Assembly: GCF_008312835.1 (NCBI RefSeq)
Contig: NZ_VSKS01000013.1
Span: 62,001 to 126,000 of the forward strand
Direction: 5' to 3'
Length of the DNA stretch: 64,000 nt
Origin: Streptomyces marokkonensis
Lineage (GTDB): Bacteria > Actinomycetota > Actinomycetes > Streptomycetales > Streptomycetaceae
Part shown: positions 62,133 to 64,000 of the stretch, piece by piece
Position numbering within the stretch: the stretch's first letter is position 1
Layout of the letters: every line of letters begins with the position of its first letter
The notes under the pieces: generated by a model
What the model was told of the DNA's origin: nothing
The model's database searches: none
The model's input: the letters and a program-made list of their open reading frames with translations, nothing else
Program-made: the position numbers and the translations under genes

Positions 62133-63068
62133 TCATGAGCGCGGCAGGGCGACCGTGCCCGTCGCGCCGACGCGGCCGGCCACCATGACGAGGAAGCGGA
62201 AGCCGCCCGGGTCCGCCGCCACCTCCAGCCGGGCACCGCGGGCCGGTACCGGTGCCCGCAGGTCGATGCCGAGTCCGGCCACGGCGCCCGCCGTCCTCCC
62301 GCAGTTCAGCAGGGCCGCCTGCCGCCCGGCCTCCAGGAGCGCCAGGGTGGGCAGGCGGGACGGGCGCCCCGGCAGGAGGACGGGGTGTGCCGGGTCCCGC
62401 GGAACGACCACCAGACGCCCCTGCGGCGCCCGTGCCACGAGGACGTCGTGCTCCGCGGCGGCACCGACCGCCGCCGCGGCGGGGTGCAGCAGTGCGGGCG
62501 GGACCGCCGGGTGCTCGCCGGCCGGGGCGGACTGCGCCCTACGGGCGAACCGCATCGTGCACGAGCCGAAGGGAGCACCGGCGTGCAGGTACTCGGCCGT
62601 GACGCGGTAGGCGACGAGCGCCCCGCCCTCCCGTCGTACGAGGTCGCTCACGCCGACCCGGACGGCCACCTCGGTCGCGCTGCCGCTCTCCGCCGGCTGC
62701 GTCCGCGGAGGCGTCCCCATGCTGACCGAGACGGGCTCGAACGGTGCGGTCCCGGCCCCGGGCAGGTACGTGTGTTCCAGGGCCGTGGCGAGCTGACGGG
62801 TGGACTCCGCCATGATCAGCGGATGGTGTCTCACGGTGGCCGTCCGCTCGTTGAGCGGGTGCAGGCGGGGCCACTGGCACCGAGCCGCGAAGAAGTGGCT
62901 CCCCTGACGGCGCAGGGACACGACGAGCAGCGACGCCATGGTCTCCAGCCCGATCGTGTGCCACAGCAGCGGGTCGCCGTGCTCGGTCTCCCGGGCACCC
63001 GGCGCGTCGCGGTCGCTCCGCGGCCACGTGCCGGCCGCGGGAGCCGTATCGATCGCCGTAGCGTGCAT
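62133..63068 (-). CDS. AfsA/ScbA-like A-factor biosynthesis hotdog protein
   Basis: A 311-residue protein of the AfsA family. The first repeat has FFAARCQWPRLHPLNERTAT and HHPLIMAESTRQLATALEHT, matching the AfsA pattern W-P-R-x-H-x(n)-D-P-L-L-x-x-E-x-x-R-Q. The second half has PTLALLEAGRQAALLNCGRT, equivalent to the LLLEAxRQA motif. AfsA condenses a dihydroxyacetone derivative with beta-ketoacyl groups to make gamma-butyrolactone hormones. CAGGAGACGCTC precedes the ATG at 63068. No gamma-butyrolactone receptor gene is in the window. It sits among SDR and photolyase genes, so its product may be a different lipid. Confidence 0.8.
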   Translation of the reverse strand: MHATAIDTAPAAGTWPRSDRDAPGARETEHGDPLLWHTIGLETMASLLVVSLRRQGSHFFAARCQWPRLHPLNERTATVRHHPLIMAESTRQLATALEHTYLPGAGTAPFEPVSVSMGTPPRTQPAESGSATEVAVRVGVSDLVRREGGALVAYRVTAEYLHAGAPFGSCTMRFARRAQSAPAGEHPAVPPALLHPAAAAVGAAAEHDVLVARAPQGRLVVVPRDPAHPVLLPGRPSRLPTLALLEAGRQAALLNCGRTAGAVAGLGIDLRAPVPARGARLEVAADPGGFRFLVMVAGRVGATGTVALPRS

Positions 63069-63233
63069 GAGCGTCTCCTGCCGAAGGCGTCGGGCGGTGC
63101 GACCGCCCCACACAGCCACTTCACCGGCCGCCGGCCCGATGGATGCACCCGTCACCCGAACGCGCTCACCACCGGCGCTCCCCGGCCGCCCCTACCCGGT
63201 CGCGGTGGTCCGCGCAGGCGGGCGGACGAGGCC

Positions 63234-64000
63234 CTAACCGCGAGGGGACCGGGAGGCGTCCTGGTCGGCCCGGCCGCCGGCGCCCAGGAGCCCCGTGGCC
63301 TCGAACGGCTCGGCGGCGGCCAGCCGCGGCAGTTCGCGTCGCGACAGCAGCGTCACCACCGGGGGCAGGGCGGCGCGCACGAGCTGGGCCGACCGCAGCC
63401 AGCCGGGCACGTAGACCGACGGGCGGCGCCGCTCGATCGCGGCGACCAGGCGGCCCGCGACGTACTCGACGGGGTACACCTTGCGCGCCGGCGGCGGCAT
63501 GTGGCCGCGCAGCTCACGGAGCACCGCGAACTCGTCCGCGTCGCGGACCATGTCGGTGTCGGTCCAGTTGATGTAGGCGATGCCCACGCCCACGCGCCGG
63601 TGGGCCATCTCGGCCCGCAGCGCGTGGGCGAACGACTCGACCCCCGCCTTGGACGCGCAGTACGCGCTCATCATGGGCGCCGCACCGAGGGAGGCGAGCG
63701 ACGCGACCTGGAGGAAGTAGCCGGACGTGTCGAGCAGGTCGCCGATGAACGTCCGGGCCGTGGCGGCACTGCCGATGAGGTTGACCTCGATCACCCGCCG
63801 CCACACCGCGGGATCGGACTCGGCGAACGGCCCGCCCTCGGCGACACCCGCGTTGGCGACGACGACGGAGGGAGGACCGAGCCGCGCGCGGATGTCCGCG
63901 GCGGCCCGGGCCAGGCCCCGGTCGTCCGTGACATCGACCTCCCAGCAGCCGCAGGCGCCCGGCAGGGTGTCCTCGACCCGCTTCAGCGTCCGCTCCTCCC
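63234..64000 (-). CDS. Short-chain dehydrogenase (5' end outside window)
   Basis: At least 255 residues, continuing beyond the window end; the first visible residues are EERTLKRVEDTLPGA. It has VVVANAGVAEGGPF (SDR NAG motif), IEVNLIGSAATARTFIGDLL and LQVASLASLGAAPMMSAYCA with the Tyr-x3-Lys (YCASK) after it. The C-terminal RRPSVYVPGWLRSAQLVRAA is typical of SDRs acting on lipid or steroid-like substrates. It is on the same strand as the AfsA-like gene, 165 bp upstream of it, and may belong to the same regulon. That 165-bp gap (63069-63233) shows no clear promoter. Confidence 0.85.
   Translation of the reverse strand, partial: EERTLKRVEDTLPGACGCWEVDVTDDRGLARAAADIRARLGPPSVVVANAGVAEGGPFAESDPAVWRRVIEVNLIGSAATARTFIGDLLDTSGYFLQVASLASLGAAPMMSAYCASKAGVESFAHALRAEMAHRRVGVGIAYINWTDTDMVRDADEFAVLRELRGHMPPPARKVYPVEYVAGRLVAAIERRRPSVYVPGWLRSAQLVRAALPPVVTLLSRRELPRLAAAEPFEATGLLGAGGRADQDASRSPRG

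Noticed and set aside
1-64000. tRNA, rRNA, CRISPR array, transposase or prophage genes
   Set aside because: None was recognised on either strand; no direct-repeat arrays with spacers and no recombinase motifs were seen.

Overview
The window is chromosomal DNA from a Streptomyces or a very close actinomycete. GC content is very high, third codon positions are almost all G or C, many genes start with GTG behind GGAGG-type ribosome binding sites, and genes often overlap by ATGA. The content is typical of the genus: ethylmalonyl-CoA pathway operon, F420-type LLM oxidoreductase, Crp-like and LexA-like sites, a SpoIIE/GAF phosphatase, class F sortase, an AfsA-type hotdog protein. I see no rRNA, tRNA, CRISPR array, transposase or phage gene. 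Both ends cut through genes.

Region 1 (1-13 kb). The end of a reductive pyrimidine/hydantoin operon (dihydropyrimidinase, LLM flavin oxidoreductase, NCS1 permease) is followed by a secreted CAP-domain protein with a long structured leader and a Crp-like site, a small secreted protein, a lipoate-ligase relative, the decayed remnant of a glycosyltransferase, a gamma-glutamyltransferase homologue, an inositol-phosphatase homologue, a phytoene-desaturase-like flavoprotein, a macrodomain protein and an NfeD-SPFH membrane pair. Region 2 (13-28.6 kb). A Tat-exported LacZ-type GH2 enzyme with an inserted LamG-like domain, a DUF72 protein, an ArsR metal sensor (NmtR-like) with an intact operator facing a collapsed P-type metal ATPase, an Ada-AlkA fusion plus Ogt for alkylation repair, a secreted LamG protein, a sirtuin, a Nudix protein, a truncated F420-reductase-like gene, a TetR/DUF1772 divergent pair, an ADP-ribosylglycohydrolase and glycerate kinase.

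Region 3 (28.9-40 kb). Phosphatidylserine synthase and decarboxylase lie next to a compact minus-strand operon for the ethylmalonyl-CoA pathway: crotonyl-CoA carboxylase/reductase, ethylmalonyl-CoA mutase MeaA, a beta-methylmalyl-CoA lyase, a MaoC hydratase and an acyl-CoA dehydrogenase. It turns acetyl-CoA-derived crotonyl-CoA into glyoxylate and propionyl-CoA and supplies ethylmalonyl-CoA for polyketides. A TetR regulator and a tandem-fused 3-hydroxybutyryl-CoA dehydrogenase sit immediately upstream.

Region 4 (40-51.3 kb). HEAT-repeat protein, GNAT acetyltransferase, RidA, a secreted tripeptidyl-aminopeptidase-type hydrolase, a radical SAM protein behind a LexA-like box, an SRPBCC protein, an MFS exporter carrying three CnaB-like domains, a PAS/GAF/SpoIIE/ATPase signalling protein and a methyltransferase.

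Region 5 (51.3-64 kb) is the most distinctive part. A sigma factor gene heads a sigma, DUF4397, sortase F, ZAS anti-sigma operon and is divergent from a MerR regulator with a B12-binding domain that retains the Trp, Glu-His and Glu-x-His landmarks of the light sensors CarH/LitR. Beside them are a phytoene-desaturase-like flavoprotein, an SDR enzyme, an FeS-type photolyase/cryptochrome, a class I photolyase, an SDR-DUF2867 protein, an AfsA-like protein and another SDR enzyme. The likeliest reading is a light-induced protection and surface-modification regulon that lacks carotenoid synthase genes within the window.
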